NCBI GenBank assembly: GCA_014384025.1 | Contig: JACNGQ010000150.1 | Coordinates: 20,202-53,409, forward strand | DNA: 33,208 nucleotides | Reading direction: 5' to 3' | DNA from: Planctomycetota bacterium | GTDB lineage: Bacteria; Planctomycetota; Phycisphaerae; Sedimentisphaerales; Anaerobacaceae | Part shown: positions 18,640 through 27,029 of the stretch, piece by piece | Numbering within the stretch: the stretch's first letter is position 1 | How the letters are laid out: each line of letters begins with the position of its first letter | Translations under genes and position numbers: made by a program | Notes under the pieces: generated by a model | Database searches by the model: none | What the model saw: the letters and a program-made list of their open reading frames with translations, nothing else | Told to the model about the DNA's origin: nothing

Positions 18640-18654
18640 TTTTTGGGAGGGATT

Positions 18655-19980
18655 TTAATCCTGCTGTCTTATCCTGACGCTTTTTGCGTGAGCGTCGAGG
18701 CCTTCGGCCTCAGCAAGGCGAATAATATCATCGGCGCTTTCGGCCAACATTTCTTTGTCGTATTCGATAATACTCGTTGACTTGATAAAATCATTGGCAC
18801 TTAAAGGGCTGAAAAATTTTGCGCTGATTCCCGTAGGCAGTGTATGGCTTGGGCCAGCCCAATAATCCCCCACTGCTACCGGACTATAATCGCCAATAAA
18901 TATTGCGCCGGCATTTTCAATCCTGTCTGCGATTTCCCTGCTTTGCTCACCGCATTGGATTTGTAAGTGTTCTGCTGTGAAATCATTAGCCTTTTCAATT
19001 AAGTCTTCCATGTTTGCAAAAACAGCAATGCCACTATGCGCTTTTAAGCATTCGATAGTTTCCTTAGAGCGATTTAACTGCTCAACCTGCTTTTTAAGTT
19101 CTTCAAATACCATACCTGCTACTTTCTGGGAAGTTGAAAACAAAAACGCGCATCCCGGATTATGTTCCGCCTGACTGAGCATATCAGCCGCTATCCATGC
19201 AGGATTGGCTTTTTCATTTGCTATTATCAAAACTTCACTTGGTCCTGCTATAGAATCAACGCCAACGGTCCCAAATACCAACTGCTTCGCTGTTTGTACC
19301 CATTGGTTACCCGGGCCAACAATTTTATCCACCTCCTTAATTTTTTTAGTTCCAAAGGTTAATGCTGCTACTGCCTGCGCACCACCGACTCGATAGACCT
19401 CATCAATTCCCAGTTCATGACATACCGCTAAAGTTACTGGGTGGATGCTGTTCTCATATCTTGGCGGCGATACTACGACTATCTCCTTCACACCTGCGAC
19501 CTGCGCAGGCACTGCACACATTATCACGGTAGATGGCAGTGGCGCCGACGCACCGGGCACACAAATACCAATCCGTTTTATTGGAGTATATTTTATCCCA
19601 GGATGCTGATTTTCTTTCTTGTTAGCTATAAAGATTTCTTTCTGATATTTACGAACATTTTTAATTGCTTGCTGAATCGATGCCAAAAGTTCAGGATTGT
19701 CTTTTCTAAGTTCTTTATGGGCTTTTTCTAAGTCTTCTTTAGAAATACGAAATTGCTCAGGTGTTAGCTTGACTTTGTCAAACCTCTCTGTGTATTCTGC
19801 CACTACTTCGTCTTTATCAACTTTATCAAGAATCTCTTCGACTTTTCGTCTGTTTTTGATATGAGGAGCACCCATGCCGAAGTGCGACAATCCAAACTTT
19901 GAGTTGAGAAATTCTTGCAACTTGTTTTGGAAGTCCGGCTGGGATGAAGAAATAAGGATTTTGTCGAGTTCGTGGGGCAT
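18655..19980 (-). CDS. hisD: Histidinol dehydrogenase
   Basis: HisD performs the last two steps of histidine biosynthesis, oxidising L-histidinol to L-histidine with two NAD+ and a zinc ion. The 441-residue protein shows the family markers: GICVPGASAPLPSTVIM, YRVGGAQAVAAL, VDKIVGPGNQWV, SIAGPSEVLIIAN, LSQAEHNPG and the catalytic FTAEHLQI (Glu-His pair). It closes with the usual GLDAHAKSVRIR. AAGGA lies about 8 bases before the ATG at 19980. It is the last gene of a minus-strand operon after acn, a LOG-family gene and a secreted hypothetical, 11 bases from its neighbour. No other his genes are present. Confidence 0.97.
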   Translation of the reverse strand: MPHELDKILISSSQPDFQNKLQEFLNSKFGLSHFGMGAPHIKNRRKVEEILDKVDKDEVVAEYTERFDKVKLTPEQFRISKEDLEKAHKELRKDNPELLASIQQAIKNVRKYQKEIFIANKKENQHPGIKYTPIKRIGICVPGASAPLPSTVIMCAVPAQVAGVKEIVVVSPPRYENSIHPVTLAVCHELGIDEVYRVGGAQAVAALTFGTKKIKEVDKIVGPGNQWVQTAKQLVFGTVGVDSIAGPSEVLIIANEKANPAWIAADMLSQAEHNPGCAFLFSTSQKVAGMVFEELKKQVEQLNRSKETIECLKAHSGIAVFANMEDLIEKANDFTAEHLQIQCGEQSREIADRIENAGAIFIGDYSPVAVGDYWAGPSHTLPTGISAKFFSPLSANDFIKSTSIIEYDKEMLAESADDIIRLAEAEGLDAHAKSVRIRQQD

Positions 19981-19991
19981 TTATTAGTCCT

Positions 19992-20948
19992 TTATCTTGC
20001 GAAGTTGCCGTGGCTGTAGACACGGGTTGCCCTATGCAGCAGCAGATAGTTTTCGCCTTTATACTTAGTCACAATACCTGCTATCTTAAACCGCACCGGC
20101 TCGGGAATCGCGGATTGTGTAAGTTCGGTCAGCTCCAGCGCTTCGCACGGCAGCAGCTTTAACGATACAGGCCGGACATTGCGGCCAAGGGCATCCAGAA
20201 TAAACACAAGCCGACCGTCTTTCTGTTTGACCAGAAATGCGCTCCTGTCGGCCAGGATGGAATCCTGCTCTAACACTATTTGTTTTGTCTTCGGTGTTCT
20301 TCTCGGAGTCGGGGGCCTGACAATCCTCCCGGCCTTGAGCCTTTCCATAATTTCCTTCGGCATGGCCAATAAATCGTTCGGCTCACTTACGGCGGGCTGC
20401 TCAGCTTCTTTTTCAGGTGTGCTTTGAATGTCTTCTTCTGGCTTTTGATCTGTTTGAGGCTGTCGTTGAATTATTGTACTAACGGGTAGAAAATGATTCG
20501 GGAATATAAAATTCCTGCCTTTGTATTTTGTAACCCAGCCTGAGAGCCTGTAAGTATTGGCAGAACGCTCGTTAACATCGGCAATCAACCTTTCCAGTGT
20601 TGTTGACGGCAACAGTTCCAACGTCGTCCCTGCAGAGGCTTTAACTCTTAAATCGTTCACGTCTTCGGCAAATTCATAGAGCCATCCATTCTCGCCGGAA
20701 ATAAGATTGAACCCGCGCTCGAGATGTGTCTTAGCATCGCTCGCTTTTTCGCTTTTGTCAGGCAAAGCTGTGGGAGTTATTTTACCATTAACACCCATTA
20801 GAACAAAGCCGTCCCACAGCAGATTTTCTCGCGGGGCCTCAGCGCCAAATCCCGATGCAACCGGGATTGCAACTAAAAAGGATACTAAAATAAAAATTGC
20901 CGGTTTCTTTTCCATATCAGATATTCTTGAATTACACATCATCAACAT
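19992..20948 (-). CDS. Secreted protein with an internally duplicated module, unknown function
   Basis: No function is recognised. The frame gives 318 residues. The start is uncertain: ATGs at 20948, 20942 and 20939 overlap the end of the upstream gene (TGATG), while the Met at 20915 gives a cleaner signal peptide (MEKKPAIFILVSFLVAIPVASGFGA, cut near Ala-Glu). The mature part contains two related modules. YRLSGWVTKYKGRNFIFP (133-150) corresponds to FKIAGIVTKYKGENYLLL (287-304), and each is preceded by an LELLPS- or LKLLPC-type strand. A proline- and acid-rich linker (about 163-225) separates them. This suggests a duplicated small beta domain in a periplasmic or surface protein. It sits in an operon between a LOG-family gene and hisD, with no obvious link to histidine synthesis. 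Confidence 0.72.
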   Translation of the reverse strand: MLMMCNSRISDMEKKPAIFILVSFLVAIPVASGFGAEAPRENLLWDGFVLMGVNGKITPTALPDKSEKASDAKTHLERGFNLISGENGWLYEFAEDVNDLRVKASAGTTLELLPSTTLERLIADVNERSANTYRLSGWVTKYKGRNFIFPNHFLPVSTIIQRQPQTDQKPEEDIQSTPEKEAEQPAVSEPNDLLAMPKEIMERLKAGRIVRPPTPRRTPKTKQIVLEQDSILADRSAFLVKQKDGRLVFILDALGRNVRPVSLKLLPCEALELTELTQSAIPEPVRFKIAGIVTKYKGENYLLLHRATRVYSHGNFAR

Positions 20949-21463
20949 TCATTAATCAATTTAATAACTTGCTGCGGCTCATCTGCTAATTTTACAAATC
21001 GGCTGCTGTCAGGGTCTTCTCTCGCAACCGAATCAACCAGCGACTTCCAGAATCCGCCTAAAAGTATAATCGGTTTGTCTGTTTTGAGAAAGCCCTTGTT
21101 TTTTAATTCCCAGACCTTCGCCAGTTCGAGCAGTGTTCCGGTTCCACCTGGCAGGACCACATAAGCCTGTCCCAATTGTATGAGCTTATCCAGACGCTCA
21201 TCGAGCGAGGTGGTAGTAACTTCACGGCTGATATATTTGTTGGGTCTGCTGTTCTTAAAAGCCGTGCACGTTACTCCGATTACTTCACCGCCTGCCTCAG
21301 ATGCTCCTTTGGCCGCTGCCAGCATCGTTCCGCCGTATCCACCGTTGGCGATAGTAAAGCCAGCCTGAGCCAGCAGCCTGCCTGTTTCGTATGCCAACTC
21401 ATAAGCCGAATCGCCTTCTCCGGCTTTGCTTGTCCCGAATATGGTTACTGTTTTTTTATCCAT
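20942..21463 (-). CDS. LOG-family protein (putative nucleotide 5'-monophosphate phosphoribohydrolase)
   Basis: LOG-family enzymes cleave nucleoside monophosphates to base and ribose 5-phosphate, and some release cytokinins. From the ATG at 21463 the product is 173 residues with a Rossmann-like fold: VTIFGTSKAGEG (6-17), GFTIANGGYGGTMLAAAKGA (35-54) and the signature PGGTGTLLEL (105-114, consensus PGGxGTxxE with catalytic Glu). The frame is open to 21547, but the extra N-terminus is unlike the family, and the ATG at 21463 overlaps the acn stop by 8 bases, typical of translational coupling. The bacterial substrate is not predictable from sequence. Its own stop overlaps the start region of the next gene. 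Confidence 0.88.
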   Translation of the reverse strand: MDKKTVTIFGTSKAGEGDSAYELAYETGRLLAQAGFTIANGGYGGTMLAAAKGASEAGGEVIGVTCTAFKNSRPNKYISREVTTTSLDERLDKLIQLGQAYVVLPGGTGTLLELAKVWELKNKGFLKTDKPIILLGGFWKSLVDSVAREDPDSSRFVKLADEPQQVIKLINEC

Positions 21464-23429
21464 TGGCCTTTTTGCGTGTGTAATTGAGAAGGCCGGCCGA
21501 CAGTAGAATCTCCCTGTCTCTTTCGGAAAGCTCCAGCTTGCCGACAAATTCGAATGAGCCGTCCGCTTTCACAATCTTAACCTCATCACTTGCCCTGATT
21601 GCTTCGAGCAGATTATCTATACGGAATTCGTCGCCACATTCGATTTTGTCATAGTCGGCCGGGTCGGCAAATTCTATCGGCACGATGCAGAAATTTATCA
21701 GGTTTGCCTTGTGGATTCGCTCGATGCTTTTTGCAATAACCACCCGTACACCAAGATACATCGGGCAAAGTGCGGCGTGCTCTCTCGACGAACCCTGGCC
21801 ATAGCTTTCGCCTGCTACGATGAGGCCGGCTATCGCTTTTTCCTTTAATTGAAGCGCCCGTTCGGCAAATGTCGGCTTGCCTTCTTCGTTGAAGCAATTG
21901 AAAACAACCTTTGCATATTCGGACACATTCGAGCGGAGTTTCAGAAAAGTGCCTGCGGGCATAATGTGGTCGGTGGTTATCTTCTGGCCGCACTTAATCA
22001 GTACCTGGCCTGTCAGCTTCTGCTGTAATGGTGCAGGAGACTCGGGTACTACAATCGTGGGCCCACGTAAAACCTCAGCTTTTGCCGCTTCGTCGTCACT
22101 CAATGGCTGCTCTATCATACTGTCATCAATAACGAATTCGTTCGGCAGTTCGATTTTCGGATATTCAGAGCCGAGCAATTCGGGCAAATCACAGGGGTCG
22201 GTAATTTTGCCCGTCAAGGCGGAAGCAACAGCCGTCTCCGGACTGACCAGGTAGGCCTTATCACCTTTTGTTCCGGTCCGCCCTGCAAAGTTCCTGTTAA
22301 AGGTCCGCAGGCTCACCACGTCATTCGCCGGCGAAAAGCCCTGCCCGATACAGGGCCCACAGCCCGATTCCAAAATCCGTGCGCCTGCTGAAAGCATATC
22401 CGCCAATGCACCGTTTTGTGCCAGCATATTCAGAACTTCTCTGCTGCCCGGAGCGATTGCACATTCGACCATATTATTTACATGCCGACCTTTTAATACC
22501 TTCGCGACCATCATTAAATCGGCAAAGCTCGAATTCGTGCAGCTTCCTATCACGACCTGGGCGGTTTCGAGGCCGGAGATTTCTCCGACTGATTTGATAT
22601 TATCCGGCGAAGACGGGCACGCCGCCATCGGCTCAAGCTCATCCAGATTTATTTCAATGACGCGGTCATATTCGGCATCCTCGTCAGCGGTCAGCGGCTG
22701 ATAATCATCACGGCGTTTTTGGGCGGAAAGAAACTTTTTCGTCTGTTCATCGCTGGCGAAGATGCTTGTAGTGACACCTAATTCCGCTCCCATATTTGTT
22801 ATCGTCGCCCGCTGCGGTACAGACAGCCGTTCGGCTCCGGATCCGAAATATTCGACCACCCAGCCAACGTTGCCTTTTGTTGTGAGGATGCTCAATAGCT
22901 TGAGGATGACATCTTTCGCAGCCACCCAGTCGTTCAATTGACCGCTCAGTTTGACTCCTAAAACTTTCGGGCATTTCAGATAAAACGGCCCTCCGGCCAT
23001 AGCCACCGCAACATCCATTCCGCCAGCGCCGATTGCCAGCATACCGATTCCACCGCCGGTCGGCGTATGCGAATCACTGCCCAAAAGAGTCGCGGCGGGT
23101 CTGCCGAAACGCTCTAAATGAACCTGATGGCAGATGCCGTTGCCCGCACGGGAATGATAAACGCCGCACTTTGCAGCTATCGTTTGCAGGTATAAATGGT
23201 CGTTATGGTTCTCCGGCCCGAAGCCGGCCATATTGTGGTCGATATAGCTGACCGATAAATCGGTTTTAACTTTAGCGGCCCCTATCGATTCGTACAGTAA
23301 AAAGGCCGTGGTTCCCGTGGCGTCCTGAGTAAGCGTCTGGTCAATACGAATGCCAATCTGCTCACCGGCGGCGAGCTTTCCTTCGATAAGGTGTTTATTG
23401 AGTATCTTGTAAGTAAGCGTTTGTCCCAA
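21456..23429 (-). CDS. acn: Aconitate hydratase
   Basis: Aconitase isomerises citrate and isocitrate through cis-aconitate, using a [4Fe-4S] cluster. With the TTG start at 23429 the product is 657 residues, the usual size of the compact bacterial aconitase type. A consensus AAGGAG lies 7 bases before this TTG, and LGQTLTYKILNKHL is the family N-terminus. The open frame continues to 23468 but has no such support. Cluster ligands are Cys297 (GSCTNSS), Cys357 and Cys360 (CGPCIG). GSDSHTPTGGGIGMLAIGAGG and GESYGQGSSREHAAL (swivel domain) are also present. A 3-isopropylmalate dehydratase is less likely because both domains are fused at full aconitase length. It heads the acn, LOG, hypothetical, hisD operon. 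Confidence 0.93.
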   Translation of the reverse strand: MGQTLTYKILNKHLIEGKLAAGEQIGIRIDQTLTQDATGTTAFLLYESIGAAKVKTDLSVSYIDHNMAGFGPENHNDHLYLQTIAAKCGVYHSRAGNGICHQVHLERFGRPAATLLGSDSHTPTGGGIGMLAIGAGGMDVAVAMAGGPFYLKCPKVLGVKLSGQLNDWVAAKDVILKLLSILTTKGNVGWVVEYFGSGAERLSVPQRATITNMGAELGVTTSIFASDEQTKKFLSAQKRRDDYQPLTADEDAEYDRVIEINLDELEPMAACPSSPDNIKSVGEISGLETAQVVIGSCTNSSFADLMMVAKVLKGRHVNNMVECAIAPGSREVLNMLAQNGALADMLSAGARILESGCGPCIGQGFSPANDVVSLRTFNRNFAGRTGTKGDKAYLVSPETAVASALTGKITDPCDLPELLGSEYPKIELPNEFVIDDSMIEQPLSDDEAAKAEVLRGPTIVVPESPAPLQQKLTGQVLIKCGQKITTDHIMPAGTFLKLRSNVSEYAKVVFNCFNEEGKPTFAERALQLKEKAIAGLIVAGESYGQGSSREHAALCPMYLGVRVVIAKSIERIHKANLINFCIVPIEFADPADYDKIECGDEFRIDNLLEAIRASDEVKIVKADGSFEFVGKLELSERDREILLSAGLLNYTRKKANG

Positions 23430-23458
23430 TTTTGAACTCCTTGAAAACCAAAACGCAC

Positions 23459-23487
23459 AGTCTAACATAAACAGAAGATTAAGACAA
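23459..23487 (-). promoter_or_regulatory. Candidate promoter for the acn operon
   Basis: On the minus strand TTGTCT (23487-23482), a 17-base spacer and TAGACT (23464-23459) lie 30 bases before the acn TTG. They sit between the terminator of the upstream pseudopilin gene and the acn ribosome binding site. Each hexamer matches consensus at four of six positions. Confidence 0.42.
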
Positions 23488-23531
23488 ATCCTATGTTCTG
23501 TTAAATGTTCTAATAATCACCACTTAACACT

Positions 23532-23565
23532 AAAAAACGGCCCTGTGCTCCGCCACACAAGGCCG
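23532..23565 (-). terminator. Rho-independent terminator of pseudopilin-Hint gene 2
   Basis: Read on the minus strand, CGGCCTTGTG (23565-23556) pairs with CACAGGGCCG (23547-23538) over an 8-base loop, with one G-T pair, followed by six T (23537-23532). It is 71 bases beyond the pseudopilin stop. The stem resembles the gene 1 terminator (GCGGCCTTATG), which implies the genes were duplicated together with their 3' ends. Confidence 0.9.
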
Positions 23566-23636
23566 CCCAGATAGAACAGAAAAGAAGGAACTGTCTCTAC
23601 GCAACCCGGTTATCTAACAAAAAATTGCTTTAAACC

Positions 23637-24914
23637 TTACCAATCTCGCACAATCACACCGTCTTTGCCTACAAAATATTGCTCTGAGCCGGCTACCTTA
23701 AGATTATAGACCTTGCCGACGAAAGGTAATGGTCTTTTTACGACGCTCTTAATCGCAATTGCACCTTTCAACGATTTGAGCTTCATACCGCTTTCCAGGT
23801 TCGGGGCAGCGACCCATTTTCCGGAATCGAGCATGAAGCGGTGTGCATCAACGACGCTGATACGATTTCCGTTTTCGAGCGTTATATCGCGACATACGAA
23901 TGAACCATGGTGCTCTTCGAGTTTTTCGATATGCCTGACTGTTGAGAGGCAGCCGACTGTCCTGCCTACGATAACTTTCGAGATTTGAACGAGTTCCCCG
24001 TTTATCCATACGGGTGTATCAGCAGGGAAACACCTGCCTTTTCCACCTTCACCATCGTGTACGAGGAACGAATCCAGCCTGTCAGTCGGCTCACTGACAT
24101 TAGCCCGTGGGTAGCCTCCACGCCGGATATCTCCGCCGTCCCAGTAAGTGTAAATGTTATCATCGTTGATGGCGCAGAATGGTTGTTTTTCGAAGTTCAC
24201 GTGGCTGTCCATGAACAAGACGTTTTGTCCATCTTCCTGGTGAGCAATGGCATTTCCGACATTGGTATATTCTTTGCCGCCATCAGGATTGTATGAAGTC
24301 AGCAGGTCTTGAGTTTTGGCTTCTGCCGCCGGGGACTTCATCCATGGATTCCTGTCCGCTGCTACTGCCATACCTGGTTCGCTTGATGTAGTCAGAGCGT
24401 ACAGGCCGTAAGGCAAATGGTAGGAGTAGCTGCAATGGTTTATTGACTCGGGGCCGAAGTCCCAGAGGTCGATAAGATCCAAGCCGGCCGCAGCGGGGTA
24501 ATCGCTCTGCTTGAATTCCGTTGTCCCGGAATCACCCTTGCAGATGAATGACTTGGGCGTTACCTCGGCGTACTTGACCAGAAGATAAAAACTGGACGTA
24601 ATAGTGGCCTGACCGCCGCTGCCGTTGGCGCCTAATCCGTAAGCGGCAAAGCGGTTGTCTTGCATCCAGCCATTAGCACCACCTAATGTACCGCCCCACT
24701 TGCTGTTTCTGCCGCCGGCACGCGGAAACTCATCCTCGTAATCGTTGGCGTAGATAAGCATTGCCTTGCCGATGCCGGACAGGTTCGTCCCGCAGACCAT
24801 TCGGAAGGCAATCTGCCTGACCCTCGACAATGCGGGCATTAAGATGCCCATCAACAGAGCTATGATCGCAATTACGACCAGAAGCTCAACTAATGTAAAA
24901 CCTTTGCGTTTCAT
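23637..24914 (-). CDS. Type IV pseudopilin with C-terminal Hint (Hedgehog/intein-like) domain, paralogue 2
   Basis: This is the 425-residue paralogue of the gene at 3366, in opposite orientation. It has the same prepilin signal (MKRKG|FTLVELLVVIAII), the same H-X9-DG-type pseudopilin body and a Hint domain from Cys295 to the end (131 residues). Hint landmarks are CFPADTPVWING, VVDAHRFML, SGKWVAAPNLESGM, VYNLKVAGSEQYFVGKDG and the ending VIVRDW. Differences from copy 1 are informative: the poly-proline linker is missing (EGGKGR-C), four residues are added after the first Hint strands, and the residue before Cys is Arg rather than Gly. The first Cys, the block-B His and the RD-aromatic end are kept, so the domain appears to be under selection. 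AAAGGAG precedes the ATG. A leader of about 550 bases lies upstream. Confidence 0.9.
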   Translation of the reverse strand: MKRKGFTLVELLVVIAIIALLMGILMPALSRVRQIAFRMVCGTNLSGIGKAMLIYANDYEDEFPRAGGRNSKWGGTLGGANGWMQDNRFAAYGLGANGSGGQATITSSFYLLVKYAEVTPKSFICKGDSGTTEFKQSDYPAAAGLDLIDLWDFGPESINHCSYSYHLPYGLYALTTSSEPGMAVAADRNPWMKSPAAEAKTQDLLTSYNPDGGKEYTNVGNAIAHQEDGQNVLFMDSHVNFEKQPFCAINDDNIYTYWDGGDIRRGGYPRANVSEPTDRLDSFLVHDGEGGKGRCFPADTPVWINGELVQISKVIVGRTVGCLSTVRHIEKLEEHHGSFVCRDITLENGNRISVVDAHRFMLDSGKWVAAPNLESGMKLKSLKGAIAIKSVVKRPLPFVGKVYNLKVAGSEQYFVGKDGVIVRDW

Positions 24915-25215
24915 TTTTTTTCTCCTTTAATTTTTCGGAGATTCGCGCGACCGACCGTTCTTAAGCACATTTTGATAATCTCTTTAATAACAATAAGTAC
25001 AATTAATTACCGGGCTCGTATTATGACAGTTCCTGTCAAAGTGTATCACACAGCACTAAACAACGTTTTTTGCGAATCTCCATTGTTCTGTTTTTTCGCT
25101 CAAAAACGATCGGTTCAAAACGAATTTATAAATTTGCCGGTAAGTTCCGCGCAGGCCAACCGCTGCACGTTCAAGGCTGCTCTTAGTTCAGTCGTGTAAG
25201 TGAGTTTCTCTGGAA

Positions 25216-25294
25216 GGCAGATTCGAGAGGTATGAAATAACAAGGCGAATATAATGACGACCTAAATTATAATAAGTATTTCAAACCTGTCTGC
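25216..25294 (-). repeat. Leader repeat element, copy 3
   Basis: Read on the minus strand, this 79-base element begins GCAGACAGGTTTGAAAT and ends CGAATCTGCC, so its ends pair imperfectly. It shares TATAATTT, GTCGTCATTATATTCGCCTT and TTATTTCATA with the copy at 25390-25465. A TATGAA box sits just upstream of it, so it may have its own promoter, as the other copies do. Confidence 0.7.
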
Positions 25295-25389
25295 TGAATC
25301 CTGTTTTTCATATCGGCGCAAAAACTGCGCGCAAAACTTTTCTCCTTTGAAAAACAAAAGCCAAACTGCGAAAGAACCTTTCTTCGAAT

Positions 25390-25465
25390 GGCAGGTTCAA
25401 GATATGAAAATAAGAAGGCGAATATGATAACGGCTAAAATTATAAAATAATTTCAAACCTGCCTG
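25390..25465 (-). repeat. Leader repeat element, copy 2
   Basis: Read on the minus strand, the element runs from CAGGCAGGTTTGA to TTGAACCTGCC. Its ends form an 11-bp stem with two wobble pairs, and AAATTAT-TTT-ATAATTT forms an inner hairpin. It starts about 5 bases after the predicted transcription start, the same placement as in leader 1. The gap to copy 3 is about 95 bases. Confidence 0.72.
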
Positions 25466-25555
25466 TCTCTATTTATTTATACGCCAAAGCAATTTATTTG
25501 TTTTTTAATTTCGACAAATTTCTTCTGTTTTCTGGAAAATTTATTTTTGAGACTG

Positions 25556-26995
25556 CTATATTCTTCCGGGCTCTCTTCTGCTGCTGCCTGCCATTTTTTT
25601 AGAAGAATCGCCCAGCTCCTGGCGCATTTTCTCAACAAGACCCAACAACCGTTCGACTACATCCGGGTATTGTGCAGAGACATCGTTTTGCTCGCCAATA
25701 TCATTTTCAAGGTCAAATAACGACTGATCGATTTTGCCCTGTTCATACTTAGCCGGCTGGCCGTCCGTGCCACCCTCGCGTCCGGCCAATGTACGGTAAG
25801 CATGCGGCAGGTGCAGTTTCCATTTTCCGCTACGGACCGCTTCGAGAGCATAGCCGCTATAATAAAAGAACGCTTCGTGTGGACTCTTTGCTCCGGGTCT
25901 GCCAGAAATCAAAGGCCAGATGTCCCTGCCGTCGATAGTATGAGCAGGCAATGCCGCACCTGTGAGTTTCGCAACCGTGGGCAGGATGTCCATCGTCGAA
26001 GCCGGCTCTTTGCAGACAGTGCCTGCTGGTATCCGGCCCGGCCAGCGCATAATGGTTGACTCTCTCTGGCCGCCATCGAATGTTGTGCCCTTGCCCTCAC
26101 GCAGAGGTTTGGCCGAACCGGCATGGTCGCCGTAGCTCAGCCACGGCCCGTTATCTGAGCTGAATATCACCAAAGTCTTTTTATCGATACCTAATCTTTT
26201 AAGTGTTGAGAGTATCTGTCCGGCCGACCAGTCGATTTCCATCATGACGTCACCATACAGACCCTGTTCGGATTTGCCTTTGAATTTGTCGGAGACAAAT
26301 AAGGGCACATGCGCCATCGAATGAGGAAGATACAGGAAGAAAGGCTTGTCCTTGTTCTTCTCAATGAACCGAACAGACCGCTCGGTGTACCATGTAGTAA
26401 GCTGCGTCTGGTTGGGATTATACTCGATGACTCTTTCGCCTTCGATAAGCGGCAAGTCGGGGTATCTATCGCTGGTCGGATGTTTCGGCCACATATCGTT
26501 CGAGTAAGGCAGGCCGAAGTAATCGTCGAAACCGTGCCGCATCGGCAGGAATTTGGGATGATGGCCAAGGTGCCATTTGCCGTAGCAGGCTGTAGCATAA
26601 CCGAGGGGTTTTAGAACCTCCGCGATAGTCTGTTCGCCGGAGCTTATACCAACTTTCGCGCTCGGACCGATTACATTGGGCAGGCTCACTCTCTGCGGAT
26701 AACAGCCGGTCATCAAAGCGGCCCGCGAAGGAGTACACGACGGCGCAGCAGCGTAGAAGTCTGTGAACTTCACACCTTCAGCCGCCATCCGGTCGAGATG
26801 GGGAGTTTTATATCCTTTGGCCCCGAAAACACCGACGTCTGCGTAACCAACATCATCACAGAATATGATAATAACGTTCGGCTGGTCTATGCCCGAAGCC
26901 TGCGTTAAAGAACTTTCACAGCCGTTCAGCGCAAGCGCCGCCGCTGTGAGGCCTGCTGTCTTTAAGAAATCTCGTCTGTTCAAATTATTGCTCAT
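25556..26995 (-). CDS. Tat-exported sulfatase 5 of the operon
   Basis: This sulfatase of the alkaline phosphatase superfamily hydrolyses sulfate esters, probably on a polysaccharide. The 479-residue protein opens with a twin-arginine signal NRRDFLK, a hydrophobic stretch and LNGC (Cys26), so it is a predicted Tat lipoprotein. [13 protein letters not shown] supplies the metal-binding Asp pair (47-48). [12 protein letters not shown] carries Cys87, the residue converted to formylglycine in the C-x-P-S-R motif. [12 protein letters not shown] and FSSDNGPW complete the active site. It resembles the first gene of the operon more than the others. The substrate cannot be read. It is the last of five genes, 34 bases after its neighbour, with AGGAG ahead of the ATG. 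Confidence 0.93.
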   Translation of the reverse strand: MSNNLNRRDFLKTAGLTAAALALNGCESSLTQASGIDQPNVIIIFCDDVGYADVGVFGAKGYKTPHLDRMAAEGVKFTDFYAAAPSCTPSRAALMTGCYPQRVSLPNVIGPSAKVGISSGEQTIAEVLKPLGYATACYGKWHLGHHPKFLPMRHGFDDYFGLPYSNDMWPKHPTSDRYPDLPLIEGERVIEYNPNQTQLTTWYTERSVRFIEKNKDKPFFLYLPHSMAHVPLFVSDKFKGKSEQGLYGDVMMEIDWSAGQILSTLKRLGIDKKTLVIFSSDNGPWLSYGDHAGSAKPLREGKGTTFDGGQRESTIMRWPGRIPAGTVCKEPASTMDILPTVAKLTGAALPAHTIDGRDIWPLISGRPGAKSPHEAFFYYSGYALEAVRSGKWKLHLPHAYRTLAGREGGTDGQPAKYEQGKIDQSLFDLENDIGEQNDVSAQYPDVVERLLGLVEKMRQELGDSSKKMAGSSRREPGRI

Positions 26996-27029
26996 TGAAA
27001 AATCTCCTGTTATTCATTTTGTCTTTATA

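Larger units (their letters stand above)
24915..25469 (-). promoter_or_regulatory. Candidate structured 5' leader of pseudopilin-Hint gene 2
   Basis: No gene is supported in 24915-25555. Read on the minus strand, a TATAAA at 25481-25476 (without a good -35) predicts transcription from about 25469. Two inverted-repeat elements follow (25465-25390 and 25294-25216), then the same short blocks as in leader 1: CGTTTTTGAG near 25106, GTTTAGTG near 25063 and TTAAGAACGGTC near 24962. A long-range stem follows: GGAGATTCGC (25081-25072) pairs perfectly with GCGAATCTCC (24946-24937) across about 125 bases. The loop contains a perfect TGACAG/CTGTCA hairpin (near 25024-25038). The ribosome binding site AAAGGAG follows the stem by about 10 bases. 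The folds are inferred by eye. Confidence 0.55.

Noticed and set aside
24972-25199. Open frame of 75 codons inside the leader of pseudopilin-Hint gene 2
   Set aside because: It lies antisense to the conserved leader blocks, has no ribosome binding site, and has no counterpart in the homologous leader of gene 1.
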